Assembly (NCBI RefSeq): GCF_947623445.1
Contig: NC_135246.1
Location: forward strand, 14,553,856 to 14,617,855
Source: Clavelina lepadiformis
Taxonomy: Eukaryota; Chordata; Ascidiacea; Aplousobranchia; Clavelinidae
Direction: 5' to 3'
Length of the DNA: 64,000 nucleotides
The notes under the pieces were generated by a model. That model saw only the letters and a list, made by a program, of their open reading frames with translations. It was not told where the DNA came from and ran no database searches. Positions within the stretch are counted from its first letter, which is position 1. Each line of letters starts with the position of its first letter. The position numbers and the translations under genes were made by a program. Of this stretch, positions 1-12,293 are shown piece after piece.

Positions 1-3000
1 TTTGCTATGGGTGTCAGTTCCCTTCTGTGAAGACGGTCCTTGCCGGTTTGTTGGAAAGCTTCACTTATTTTTCTCAACGTCGCTTTGATTTCATCTGAAT
101 GATGGGCATAGCAATATGTTAGATTAAAATGCTTAACAGTGATTTATAAAGAAAGTGATTTATAATAAATGATACTGTGATCAGCAAATTCAAAAAAGGC
201 GTAAGACCCTAATGTTGCTCGCGGTGTGACTGCGGTTGTGATATTCTCTGAAACGGCGAAGGATATCGCGATGATCGTGTATTATTATTATTTGGAATAA
301 AATCATGTGGTTAGGCGGAGGTCACCGTTGAACAAACCGGAAAATTGGATAGAAAATTAATTCCATAGAAATCAGCATGGAAAAGAAGCATTGCAGGTTA
401 TTTTGAGGAACTGGATTTTATCCTGGATTGCGTCAATGCGATGGCAAGTGTATGCGGTAGGCAGAGCTGCATGTTAAGATCAATCGATCTTATTTCGAGC
501 ATTTCTTTAACGTATCAAGCACGACTTTCTGCGGTAACAAGCTTATGTATATTGCAATATGATATTGCTTTTGTAAATAAAAATCGATCAAAATGCGCAC
601 GAGGCAGCTGTTCATACAGTGCGTTGGATTTCGCAACAAGTTATTCATAAATAACAGCCACCGTACAGTGCAACGTGCAGACGTCACCATTGGGGTATAT
701 TTGCATTTCGACATTTGTCGTGCATATTATTCTGTTTCCGTGAAACAAGTTTTATCACTCTGTAACGAGTTGGTTACAACACAGGTGTTTGTGACATCAC
801 AATCACTTACCAGTACATCTCGGCTTTCCTCCAGGATAGTAGAACCTTGGAATCTTTGCGCTCGACTCTGTTGCCTTTTCCTCCGGCTTTGTTTTTAAGG
901 GAGACTCGTTGGAGGAGTCTGTGTTCTGTAAACAAATATAAACAATGAATTAAAATATACGCCATTTAACAATGGTGAAATAACTGATTAGGCTTAAATA
1001 TCGGGTAAGTACAGTACAAGATTAAACACACACACACATACACACACCTAGTTTGTAAAGAATCAGTGTATCAGTGCATACATCTCACAACAACACATTG
1101 CAAAGTTGGCAATACGAAATGTTTTTGCATACAAGTCTTCTAATTGCAAGAGCTTAGATTTGGAGTAAGTATCAGAGGAAACCGGAAAAAAGAAATGACA
1201 AGGAACAGAGGGCATAGTGCGCTAAATAGGTTGCCAGTTTTGGTGAATTGATAACAAAACTGCATAATACAGAACTTCGCTTCACCAACGCATTAATTCA
1301 AAAACTTAAGACAAGGCTTGAACTGATAATGGTGAGAGACACAATACCAGGAAGTCCACTTAGTTCGTCAATTTTCGTTTCTCTTGTCAACAAACTTGCA
1401 GGCATGAAAATTTGTCCAGCAAAAAGTAAAACTGCTTGTTTCATATTTTCATTCCAGATATAGATTTTGCAAACCGAATATCAGCGATCATAGTGATACT
1501 TGTTTAAAGCATACATCGAATATAACTCACTCAACGAAGCACCAATAACCATGGTCGTTGTAATGAAAAACGTGGTGTATTAGTTTGATGAATTAATTTC
1601 CGGTAAAAACGTCAAACACAACAATACGGTCACGAAGCGAAAACTAACACAAATTACGACCTTCGACAAAGCCTTTGTTCAACCCACAGCTTATACACCT
1701 CGATAAAAGGCTTACGAGAAAGCGAAAATATGACATAAGAACATGCCATATGGGGAAGTATCACAACCAAGATTAACGTAAGACGGTCTCGATACTCACT
1801 TTGCTTGGTGCCATTATGGCATGCATGAGATTTTCAATTAGAGGGATAGCGTATCTCTCGTAAGACACACCGTCCTCTGCTGTTGTTCGCATACCCGATG
1901 ATTGAACGTAGGAGGGCATTTAACACACAGTCACACACAGTATTAACGACAACCTTGCGCAAGACTTGCTTACTGCGCTATAAATAATGCAAATTATTAA
2001 CTAAAGACTGTTTGCAATTTGTTGCGTGGTACCTTTGGTACTGTGAGTTCTGCCGGTACCGACGGTACGCAGCAAATATGCAACTAATATGGCTACCTGA
2101 ATCACTACCAGCAATGACGTTGAAGCCTTAAAATATCAAACAAGCGTAATGGTTTCGGGACACCTTCCTAAGCCTGCACCAAAACTAAACTAAAACATTT
2201 GACAACCTGACTTTTTCTTGGAACAATGTTATGAAGCAGCAAGCTTTAAAAGTAAATACCGTTTGTTTGGATTAGCAGCACAAGTGCGAACTATCTAGAT
2301 TCTAGAACGTCAGATCCCGCTCAAGGTTCGAGCACTGTTCTGGACGTCTGGGACACATCTGCACTTATTATTTAGATGCTGGAAAGTTGATTAATGTCAG
2401 CGAAAAGCAGAAAAAAGTTCTACTAGCTCAAGAAACGAGTCAAACCTAACACTATCAATATATTTTCACTTTCAGTGCTGCCGCGATAAAAAGCCGAATC
2501 TATTTTAAACTTCAGAATAAATTTTCTTTTAAAATCAAAAAAGCAATGTTTTCACATAATCAGCATACTGAAACGAGCTTATGCATTCATAAATTGCATA
2601 GATGACTGACACGGGTCTATTCTTAGCAACTTGAATTCTGTATCGGGAGTATATGGCTCTAATCACAACACACTACGCTGTCACTGAGGATAAGGGCGTT
2701 TTGTGGCATGCAAAAAAAACATTTAATTTTTAAAAGAGCCACTGGGTCAAAACACGACCTAAGTACGGACCTTTGCTGACGTAAGCGCGCAGGGTAGCCG
2801 GAAGTCGTGACGAAATAATACAAAACAAAGATGACAAGAATTGAACACTCTGCTGATGCTACATATTGGATAGGAACTCTGTAATTAAGGTAACAAAAAT
2901 AGTGTATCCCTAGTCACGCCTAAGCGTTACACCTGTTAAAGCTGGTCTACACTGGACGCGACGCAAGCGACGCGAACTTCCTTGCGTCTGACGCGCGAAT

Positions 3001-6000
3001 AAAAGATGGTTTACAGTTACACTACGCGGGAAAGATCCAAACAAAAGGTAATGCAAAATAAAGTGCTTATTTGTTGTTAAACGTAAGCGGCGTGAAGTGT
3101 AAGCCAAGTACCACACTGTGGGCTACAGCGATAGATTAAAAATGTATGAACTTAATAAAAAATTCCAAACAAACGGCTTTGCGGAAAATATATAAACAAA
3201 GAAGAGATATCGTTCGCACTGCTGAGATTGCGTTGCAGCATGCAGGCTACCGCTCATGTGACCATTCATGTTATCAAGCTAGACTAACGTTGACGGATAT
3301 TGCACTAAACTTCTTGTTGGTAGTCTTTGAACTCTATAAGACAGGGATGCCAAAAGGCGACGTTTTAAAAGGTCGCCAACTACATCTCACAAAGCAAAAC
3401 ATGAATTTTATGGATTTGCTCGCTTGGGAACTTGCTATGTCATTTTATGCTTTACTAAAATCGATCTTCTTTACTTTAAATTGCGGCTCCAAGTTAGGTG
3501 ACAATTTCTTCTCAAAATGCGCGTTGGTAAAACTCCCAGTTTTTGGGTTCATGTAGCCGTGTAAATTTAATCTGTGAAAAAACTGTCACAGAACAAGACA
3601 GTGTCACGTTAAAATCACGAACGCGGCAAAACATATCAACGAATACAAACCATGATTATGATGCAGCGCATCAGTGTGAAACAAAAACATTTCTGACAAC
3701 TGTGGCTCAATAATTTTCGTCAGTCGATTAATTCACTATACGTCAACTGAATACCAAAAGAAGCGTCCACAACTCGAGCCAGATCGTATGTTTATCGCAG
3801 ATCTAACGTGACGTATGTTTGACGTTTCTTTGTAAAGTCTAAACTCTAAAGGTTGCAAAGTACGACGAGATGGCGTGCGTCAAAAACATCATCCACGTAG
3901 TTTCCAACTGGTACAACTGCTTACATTATTATTTCTAAATTGGGTATACTTAATATTTCCATCATGATAGATTGACTGTGTTTAATGTTGGATTTATTAG
4001 CGGAAATGGAAATACCCTGACGTTTAGATAAATCTCGAAAAAAAAATTTTCAATACAAAAATTGCCGATCCAAAGAGAATCACGTGTAATTTTAACGTTG
4101 TGCATTCTAACAACACACGTAATAATGCATTAACGTTGATTGCACGGTTAAAGGTGTACAACATGGAAAACTACTAGAAAATTTAACTCACAGCTCACTG
4201 TAGTAAGAACATTTTGATGCAATATCACCACGCAGCACATGAATCATCTGTTGTAACTTGTAACAACACGCAAAGGCCACAGATAATATGTTGCTGTGAT
4301 ATATTTCGCCCTGCTATTTACATTTGTAATAACGTGATAAAGCAAAATCCTCACAGCGAAGGCCGCGGAACGTTTTGGCGTTTATGCGACCTGCTGTTTT
4401 TAACGCAGTGCAAATATCACACCACATCAGGTCGTATTTATTTTCGAACCTTACGACGACAACAGGTGATAAAAATGGTATTGACAATGGCTAAGATTAA
4501 CAATTGAAAGCACAATGCGTCATGCTAATTGCTAAGATCTTGTGAGTGGTAAAAAATGTCGCCAAGCTTATTGATTACTGATGGTACTAAAAGCAAAACT
4601 GAACAGAGCAAATCCACCGGCACACTGATAAAAAAGGTTGTGAAAATACTGTTGAAGACAGCAGTTAGCATATTTGACCTGGCAATATTAATCCCAGGGC
4701 AAGCGTAATGGGTATATTGCAAAGTGTAGTTGCTCTGTGAGCAAACATAGTATATATATATATATGCACAATGGCGTGCGACCAGGTGCAGACAGCAAAC
4801 ACTGAGTATGAGTAATTCTGGTGCAAGCTGATACATAAGCCTTGTGACCAAGTTTTATGTCAGCATTCGAACGAGTTTGCATTCTAATGCGTAATTCATC
4901 TACACACAGGATTGAACCCATTACACCACACAGTAGTTTAAACCGCTAAAATATTGCGGGATGCGCATTCGAAGTTTCTTGAAGAAGTGCTGGAGATACG
5001 TTACCAAATACCAACCATAACAAAATAAACATCTTGACTATCGTCACGTTATGGCATCGCAGTTCATGACAAGGCTAGGTGGGGAAATTTATTTCGGAAA
5101 CGATGGTCTAGAACACGCTAGCATGACGACATACGTGGCGTACGTCAATCTTACAGTAGCGTGGGCAGATGATCAGAACTTAGGAGTTTATAAACATACA
5201 AAATTTTAAACAGAAAATCAAACTTTAAACCAACGCTACCTCAAAAATAACATAGCTAAACCTTCTCTTTCGGAATGTGTAAAGTTTGCCAAATTCGCTG
5301 ATTTAGACAGGACTGTATTTGGTGGTAAGTAAATAGTTGTTCTATAAAACTTTCACGAATATTGTAAAATTAACTAAAAAAAACGATCTGACGTTCGCAA
5401 AAAAATAGTACATGACGCAATAGCGATAACGTACAAACTTATATGGTGAATATAGCGGACTTATTCATAAAACGATTATAAGAAAAACGTCTGAGTGTTC
5501 ACAGGGAAAATGGAATAATTCGAGGAAGTCGGTAAGTCAGACAAAAACTGACATGGCCCTAACCACGTTTTCCTAATAAAAACCTAGAATGCCGGTTGGC
5601 AACTAAATAACATAATTGGTAGTTAATATCACTTTAAAGCAAATGAGCAATAATTGCAGCATGTATGCACTATGTAATTCATACTGTATCTACATCGTGT
5701 AATAGCACCCAAACAGAATACTCCGGACTGCCAATCGAGCGACATGAGCTCAAATTGATTCGGCAAGCCATAAACAGAACATTTATTGTACTGTTGTCAG
5801 TTATTTAACAAATAACGCCCAGGAAGCCGACATAAACATTGTTCTGCCCTGGACTTAATTGACACCAGAACCGAAGCAGTTTGACTGCTTTAGCGCCGGT
5901 TACGCAATTGGACAATTAGTGACAGCATATGGTGCAAAATTGCATTCACTTCTGAGAACCAACTGAAAACTGAGACATTAGCGTAACGCGCTAAAGACAG

Positions 6001-9000
6001 AGCAAGAACATAACTGTACAAGCCTTAAGACGCGCCAATTAATAGAAAAAAGACAACAGATTTGTTCGGTTTCTGCGTACTCAATCGACCAAGATGCCTA
6101 AACGTAGACTTACCTCGTCTGAAGAAATATAATCGTTTTCTTCCGACTCTTCTTCACTGGCAACCGACTCTGTTACATCCTCTGCTCGTGTCTGCCAAGA
6201 TTTCTCTTCTTTACACGAAAGCTCTTGATCTCTTGGCAACCTTTCGACTGTATTTATGTCCGACGTGTTCAAAGATTTGGTAGTATCGGCGACATCAAAC
6301 AACTCATCCCCGGATGCAAAAATTTTGCCTTCATTTTCGTGCGAATGTGCGCCATGTTGCTTCTTTTCCAACATAAAGTTGTTTGCGTCTGAGCGGGTTG
6401 GTTCGGCTTCTGCTTTCGTTTCATCATTCCGCGAAACAACGGTTAGGATAGAATCGGTATGTTCTTCGTTTACTGACGGTTGAAGTTCTTCTGCGTCTAT
6501 TTGCTTCTTTGGTAACGGCTGAGACGTTGCGCTCTCGTTGGAGACAGTACCGCCGAGAGAAGAGTAAAAATCTGTGATCGCGTCTTCAAAATCTAACTCA
6601 TCTCTGGAAGGGATTCGATAAATCCTGTTAAAATCTGACCCGGAGTCGGCAATATGGCTGCCCATTCTGCACGAGAAAGCGTCTAAGTCTGTAACAGAAT
6701 CTGACATGAAATCAGAATGGTTTGACAGCCTGTCTACCTCCATTGTACTCATTTTATCGCGTGTGTGTTTTTCAGCAATGCTCGCCATGTGTGATACACT
6801 GCCCTTGTGATGTGTTGCTTTTTTTATACATTTCACTTCCGGGTCCTGAGAGCTGATCTCTTGCGCCGAACAGTGGTTGTTAAGATTGACAGAATTTGTC
6901 TTTTCGTACTGGTCGTTCGTTTGTTTGAAGTTGTTCGTTTCTGTGAGACGGGTTTTGAGGCTTTTGTCATCGGAGGCGGTGAAAACGGCAGATGTTATCT
7001 TATCTGCGGAAAATTCTTCCTCGAACCTTTCGGATGAAATTTTCTGATCGGCTGTTCGTTTAATAGCTTCCTGGGACTCATTCGGCGAGGCCTCAAGAAA
7101 ACTGGTACTTGCTTCTTCGAGATTCATCACGTTGCTATGTAGAATACAAAAACCCTTCTTAGCTGGGATTTGGTCAGTATTTTCGGGAACTAAATCTGGT
7201 TTGAGAGTTGCAATGGCTTTTGGAACAGGAACATTAACACTGTGAATAACGTTAGTCAATGGCAATTTCTTCAAGTGTCTGGATATGCATTCTCTCGCTA
7301 AAGATTTCTGGAATCCTTGCTCTTTATTACTTTCTGAGTTTACAATTCTATCTTCAACAAGTTTAAGCTTTTTAATATTCACGTTCGCCTTTGAAAGCTT
7401 TGAGACGTTCTGGTTGCGGGTCTGCTTTAATGACAACAATTCGGCGGTAGCAAAGCTATTGTTTACGTTTGTTGGGTACGTAGTGGATGACTTATTATGT
7501 GCAATTTGATTCTGCTGTTGCGTCGCCCTATACGTTTCCGGCTGAGGTACCCCAGCAAGACCAGTTGCTGGTACAACTACTCTCAGTTCCATCGCCGGGG
7601 ATTTTCCCCTTTCGACATTAGGCTGAGCACTACTGGGTAAGGTTGCTTTCTTGTCCTTGCCACCTCCAACTTGGCCTTTGCTGGGTAGATGTACCACCGG
7701 CACGGGAATTGGCGCTTGCCTAATCCTGCCGCGACGACCTCTCGATTCTGACCCGTTTTCAACTGCTTTATTGTTTGGAGAAGTTGTGTGGTCATACTTC
7801 TTGCCCAAGTTCTTGGACTCTAGTTCGTGTTGCGGTGAAGGAAAAAAGTTCAACTTTAAACAAGTTTTGTACCGCTGCCCATCCTGACTTAAACTGTGGT
7901 CTCCAACCGGCGGCTTTTCATTCGCCGGAGTAGATTTTTCTTTTAGTATTACTTTCGCCCCGAGCAGATTCGATCGTGCCTTCAATCTATTCTCGTGTTC
8001 AAACGTTGTACTTAGAACCTCAGATCCAACTTGGTCTTTTTGCTTAGACCGCAAAATATGGCTTCTGTCTGGGGAACGAGTAGCTTGCAACCTCGAATTT
8101 CTCGGTAAAAGCTTGAACGCAAACTTCCCAGGGCCGGTAATCGTCCGCATTCTACTCCTTGGCACGTTGTTGATGTTTTCCAAGATGCGTTCTGGGGGTA
8201 CAAAGTCGTAAGAAGACGTAGGCGAGTCACGGCAGAGTCTCTCGAGCCGATCATCGTGAAGTTGCCAGAATAAAGAACCGTTCATGTCTTCCCACTCTGC
8301 GAATGACATCGGCAGGATGTCCTCGACGTCTTGAAGCATTCTTCTTTTCAGTGCTTGTACCAGCACCTGGCGGCTGCGAGAGCGACGTAATCGTACATCC
8401 ATGAAATCACGTGCAAAATCGGACGTGAACCCAAGGGTGTCGTCAATTAATGACATCCCTTATTTAGTAAAAATAGGAGACTTGGATAACACTATGTTAC
8501 GTCAGTCGTTTGCAAGAATTGAGAAAAAAGATACTACGGCACTCCGTCCACTAAAAAACAGAAAAAGAAATTAACCACAAACATCTAATTGATCTGAAAA
8601 AGCTTGATGAAAATGAAAATCGAGAAAGTTGGGCTCGATCTTAATTACAAAAATCATTGTTGTAAGAGCCATGCGGATATAAAAAAGTTTTTGCGACGTG
8701 ATAGCGAGAATGGAACATTCCAGAACAAATGAAAAATCTTGAGCGGGCGAGCAAATACCAGACCTGGGCGAAGATGTTCGTGAAAGAGCAATAGAGCCTC
8801 GTGTTGAATGTCTTGATTATTTATACTACGACAGCTGAGTATCGCAAGCTTGCGAACTGCTAACCACACCAAAACGCTTGATATTTCAAGACGCCGTGCT
8901 AAGCGTCAGCGTTGTGTAAATTTGGCTTCATCTTGGATTTATGACGATTGAAAACGGAGCAATTTATCTTATCGTCAACTTTTATTGAGTTCTCTTTATT

Positions 9001-12000
9001 CTTTTTGATAAGCAATTTCGGTGCAATACATGCCAAAGAACGTTCTCGGCAAACCTACAACTACACACCGTGCCAGGTAAGAAACAAAGAAAACTACATT
9101 TTTCTGTCAAGAACAAGGCAAAGCGTTCATCAAAAATATGAAAACCGACGACACTTCATGGTTTTGAAGACTCGTTTCTTCAATAACCGTGTAGACGAAA
9201 CTAAGAATATGTCTTTGCGACACTTCATTACAATGTTTTGTTGCAGCAGACTGTAACTGGATATGCTAAATATAAAATAAACGACTAAAGCAAATATTAA
9301 AGAGGAAATAACACTAAGATTAACAACCCCTTGCTTACAGCTGCAGTTATCAGAAAACAATTGAGTGCTGCAAAATGCAAAACTGCATAAAACTGACTTT
9401 TTTACCTTTAGCGACGCTACGTTTCTGACTTCAAATAAAGTAATGAATGCATTCAAACTAAAATAAACTTATAAGCAACATGTAAAACAACCAGAAAGAG
9501 TACCGTAAATTAGGCGTAACTAGCAAAAATATTTTCACAGTCTAAGCTCATTTTCGAGATTTAAAGTTAAATGGAAAAAGGAAAGAAGGTGACACAATGA
9601 AAAGAGATGAAGACAATGGCATTTTAATTCAAAACAAGGAGAAACGACCTTCAGAAAAACCCGCTTTACGATTTTGAAAAGGTAAAAATCGCATTTAGGC
9701 TTGCGACCTTTCAGCGTGATAGGATTCTCATTTCTCACCTCCGTGTTTCAAGCAGCTGACGCAGCTGATATTCGGGGAGCTCGTCCGATCAAAATAATGA
9801 ATCGTAACTTGAAGATTAACACGATCTGCAGACGAACGCAGATTCACAACTTAACCCAACCCATTACACAACTGGCACCTGTGCGATTACCAATAAGGTG
9901 TTTTGCACACAGTGCTGATATCTGAACCTGGCTGAACAGCGTTAGTTAATTACATCTGCAAAGTGATTCGCAAACGTTTGCTTCATAAAAAAATCACGGT
10001 ATCAAAGCCTAGTCTTAGCTAACCAATGGCAAACATGCACAGTTGCTCACGTCAAGGCCAAGCAATTAAAACTGTTGGATAAAAGCAAGCTTATCCCATG
10101 GGAAAAAAAACTGGGAAGTGACGTAGCAATAGTGCTGACACGCAAGACGACAAAAGACAGTTGGTTTAAAGATGCATTTAGCAGACTTCAATCGTAAGCG
10201 AGCTATTTTCGTACATCTCTGCCAGCGCAAGGAGCCGGTTTTTCCTAGACATAGATAAGCTGATGTGATAGCCTTGGCCTGTGGCTGGTCTTAGAGAGGA
10301 TTAGCAGCAAATGCATATACCGCAAGCAGCGGAATGTTTTGAAAGCTTTGCGCTCTCTTGAAAACCGCAATCAACCGTGAGCAATGCAGAGCAAGTGGTA
10401 ATGTCGGAAAAACAAGCAGCTGGTATAGACACAAACGGTAAAACGTTCATTGTTATTTTAACATAAGCAACGTTCCACAAACGTCTTGGGCCTGGGGCAA
10501 AACTATACAAAATCTAGCTTTCCTTTTTTTTGTTTACATCACATGGTAAGCAAACGCAGCTGCGTTTATAATCTGGAGCAAATAAGCGACCGACGCCAAT
10601 GCCCTAATTACCTTTAAAACTATGACCATGATCACGATAAATCTGGTGAGTGGTGGCCTTAAATAACATTCTTCACAACACCATTCTCATAATGTAAGTC
10701 AGCATGTAAGAGGCTTATCTCATTACTAGGATAGATGGTGCCCAATGTTCGTCTCCACAACAAATAAACGCAAAGCAACATTGGTGATGCATCAACAGAA
10801 CAATAATAAATAGTTATACTGGAAGGACATTATTAGTTATAATATGTATCAAATTTGAACATGTCATTCATTCAAACCCCGAGTGATGCAAAAAATCGAT
10901 CATTTATAGAAGTATTCAATGGGTCGTTCATAATATGACCTGGATGGCAATGACTTGTAACTTTCAGTCCATGCAATCAACAGATCCCAAATAAGCTAAG
11001 GTGAGCAGGTATATGAGATCAAAAAACTTACCTTTAAACTTTCAGACAATCTGTTTTTGTTAAATGATTTCCTCCTTGGACTTACAAGCGGTTTTACATT
11101 GTTTGGAGGAGGTGGAGATTGTGAGGTTGGGGGGGCAGGAGTAGGTGATGAGGAGCTTTCAGTTGGCTGGTAGTCTTCCTGATCGCCAATTGAATCCCTG
11201 GAGTAAAGAAAGCATAGTAATAACCAGCCAATGCTTATCACGGATTAACAATTCCAAAAGTCATACATAATGCAAGCATTGTGATTATGTAATTAGCTAT
11301 ATATATATACCGGTATGCAATATGCATACTTCTTAATAATAATAATTTAACAATAACTGATAAAATGAATGTAACCATTACAATTTCACGTATACCTACA
11401 ACTTGATTGATAAAATCATTAATGCTCTCTCTATGTATAATACGTAAAGTGTTCTCATACTCATGCACATTTTCTACAAAACAGGCACCAAATTTAACAT
11501 GTTCTCATTGCCAGTCTACGTAAGAGAGTATCTCCTGAACTTATATTGCAGAAGTCCTGCAAAGTATTTTTGCAAGCGCTGGAGTACTGTCTCAAAATTA
11601 TTTCAATCACATACAGCCAAGTTCACAAACGGCCTTGTTTATTCTTTTGGGTCATTGGCAATAATTACAGAAATTAAGGGTAAAGCTTTCTGATTATTCA
11701 GATTTACTTTTATACCAGAATTTATGTCTTATTTTACTGTATCTTCAAAAGGGAACAAGTAAATTAGGTATATTTCACTCTTTAGTTAGTTGGATATACA
11801 TGATTTATCATATGAATTTAAAAAGATGCCTTTAAATAACACACTTAACTAATTAATACAACCTAAGATTCTGTCTAAATAAACTCTTTCCAGGTACATG
11901 TAACGAAATGAGTTGTTGCACATGTAACGCTATTCTACCTACTTTTCAGGTCTTTGGCGAATTAATCGCAGACCGTCCTTTAAAGCTCGTTGAGTTGTCG

Positions 12001-12293
12001 GCAAACTAAACCATCTGCAAAGAGAATATATGACAATGACCTATCACATGAGTTTACTGATTAATTACTAAATTGTTTCATAACAAATTTCTTGTTAATC
12101 TTGACATTGAAAGTTAGACCTAAATAAATTAAAAGCTATTATTCAATTTTAATCATAATTATGCATTTGCAAAAACCTACCGTACAAACAGTTCATCAAC
12201 CTTAACATTGATGTCTGGTTTTAAGGCATCGTCTTTATCCTTCTTTTCCTGTTTGGACCTGGACCTGGTAGCGCGCTTCCTTCTCTCAGCCAT
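1..12293 (-). CDS. PPP2R3: PP2A regulatory subunit B'' (PPP2R3 family), short PR70-like isoform, 5' part
   Basis: Minus-strand exons 12181-12293 (ATG at 12293), 11943-12014, 11032-11197, 811-925 and 1-94 (runs off the window). All joins keep phase (2, 2, 0, 1) and all donors are GT. The first exons read VDELFVRWFSLPTTQ, the N-terminal signature of PPP2R3B/PR70-type proteins. A Ser/Pro-rich linker with SPRRKS follows. Exon 811-925 gives KIPRFYYPGGKP, matching the conserved IPRFYFP motif at the start of the B'' core, and exon 1-94 continues into that core. The family binds the PP2A A/C dimer and directs substrate choice under calcium control through EF-hands. Those EF-hands lie outside the window, so I cannot check them. 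Family call is firm; the choice between PPP2R3A and PPP2R3B is not. Confidence 0.9.
1026..1048. repeat. (CA)n microsatellite
   Basis: Interrupted CA run in the PPP2R3 intron. Confidence 0.9.
1800..1919 (-). CDS. Candidate third alternative first exon of PPP2R3
   Basis: ATG at 1919 opens exactly 40 codons ending at 1800 in phase 0 before a good donor, GTGAGT. The next exon downstream on this strand, 811-925, starts in phase 0, so a transcript starting here would encode a short 40-residue N-terminus joined to the IPRFYYP core, much as vertebrate PR72 arises from an internal promoter. The peptide (starting MPSYVQSSGM) matches nothing I recognise. A chance open frame of 40 codons with a donor is possible. 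Confidence 0.35.
2941..3107. repeat. Possible MITE with imperfect terminal inverted repeats
   Basis: Left end reads GCTGGTCTACACT and the complement of the right end reads CTTGGCTTACACTTCACGC. They share TGG, CT and TACACT, followed by ACGC-rich sequence. The left end carries repeated GCGACGC units. I could not find a convincing target-site duplication. Non-autonomous: no coding capacity. Confidence 0.35.
6114..8456 (-). CDS. PPP2R3: Giant alternative first coding exon of the PPP2R3 gene (long isoform)
   Basis: An open frame starts at ATG 8456 and reads 781 codons to GACGAG at 6114, directly followed by the donor GTAAGT (6113-6108). The frame continues 11 codons past it, but the donor is perfect and ends in phase 0, exactly what exon 811-925 needs. 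The product would be a long N-terminal region ahead of the B'' core, the architecture of vertebrate PR130. I see no sequence match to PR130. The region has a basic N-terminal stretch (RLRRSRSRQ), is otherwise Ser/Thr/Asn/Lys-rich and probably disordered, and ends acidic (EEESEEN). No domain recognised. The alternative is an unrelated gene spliced to an unseen exon; phase agreement and position favour the PPP2R3 link. Confidence 0.7.
8457..11031. other. Intron / 5' flank between PPP2R3 alternative starts
   Basis: No gene recognised. The part next to 8456 must contain the 5' UTR and promoter of the long PPP2R3 isoform if that isoform is real; I see no TATA box or obvious CpG-rich block. Small plus-strand frames here (for example near 8948) have no motifs. 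Confidence 0.5.

Larger units (their letters stand above)
926..6113. other. Large intron of PPP2R3; no other gene recognised
   Basis: Apart from the candidate exon at 1800-1919 the stretch is intronic. It holds a CA microsatellite near 1026-1048, a TA run near 4750-4766 and a short inverted-repeat element at 2941-3107. A 136-codon plus-strand frame at 3146-3556 has no recognisable motif, no signal peptide and no conserved splice context, and I treat it as chance. Confidence 0.6.

Noticed and set aside
3146..3556. 136-codon plus-strand frame in the PPP2R3 intron
   Set aside because: No motif, no splice context and composition like the surrounding intron; chance frame.
4850..4950. tRNA-like segment on the minus strand (GGGTTCAATCC B-box look-alike)
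   Set aside because: No acceptor or anticodon stem can be formed; at most a SINE relic.
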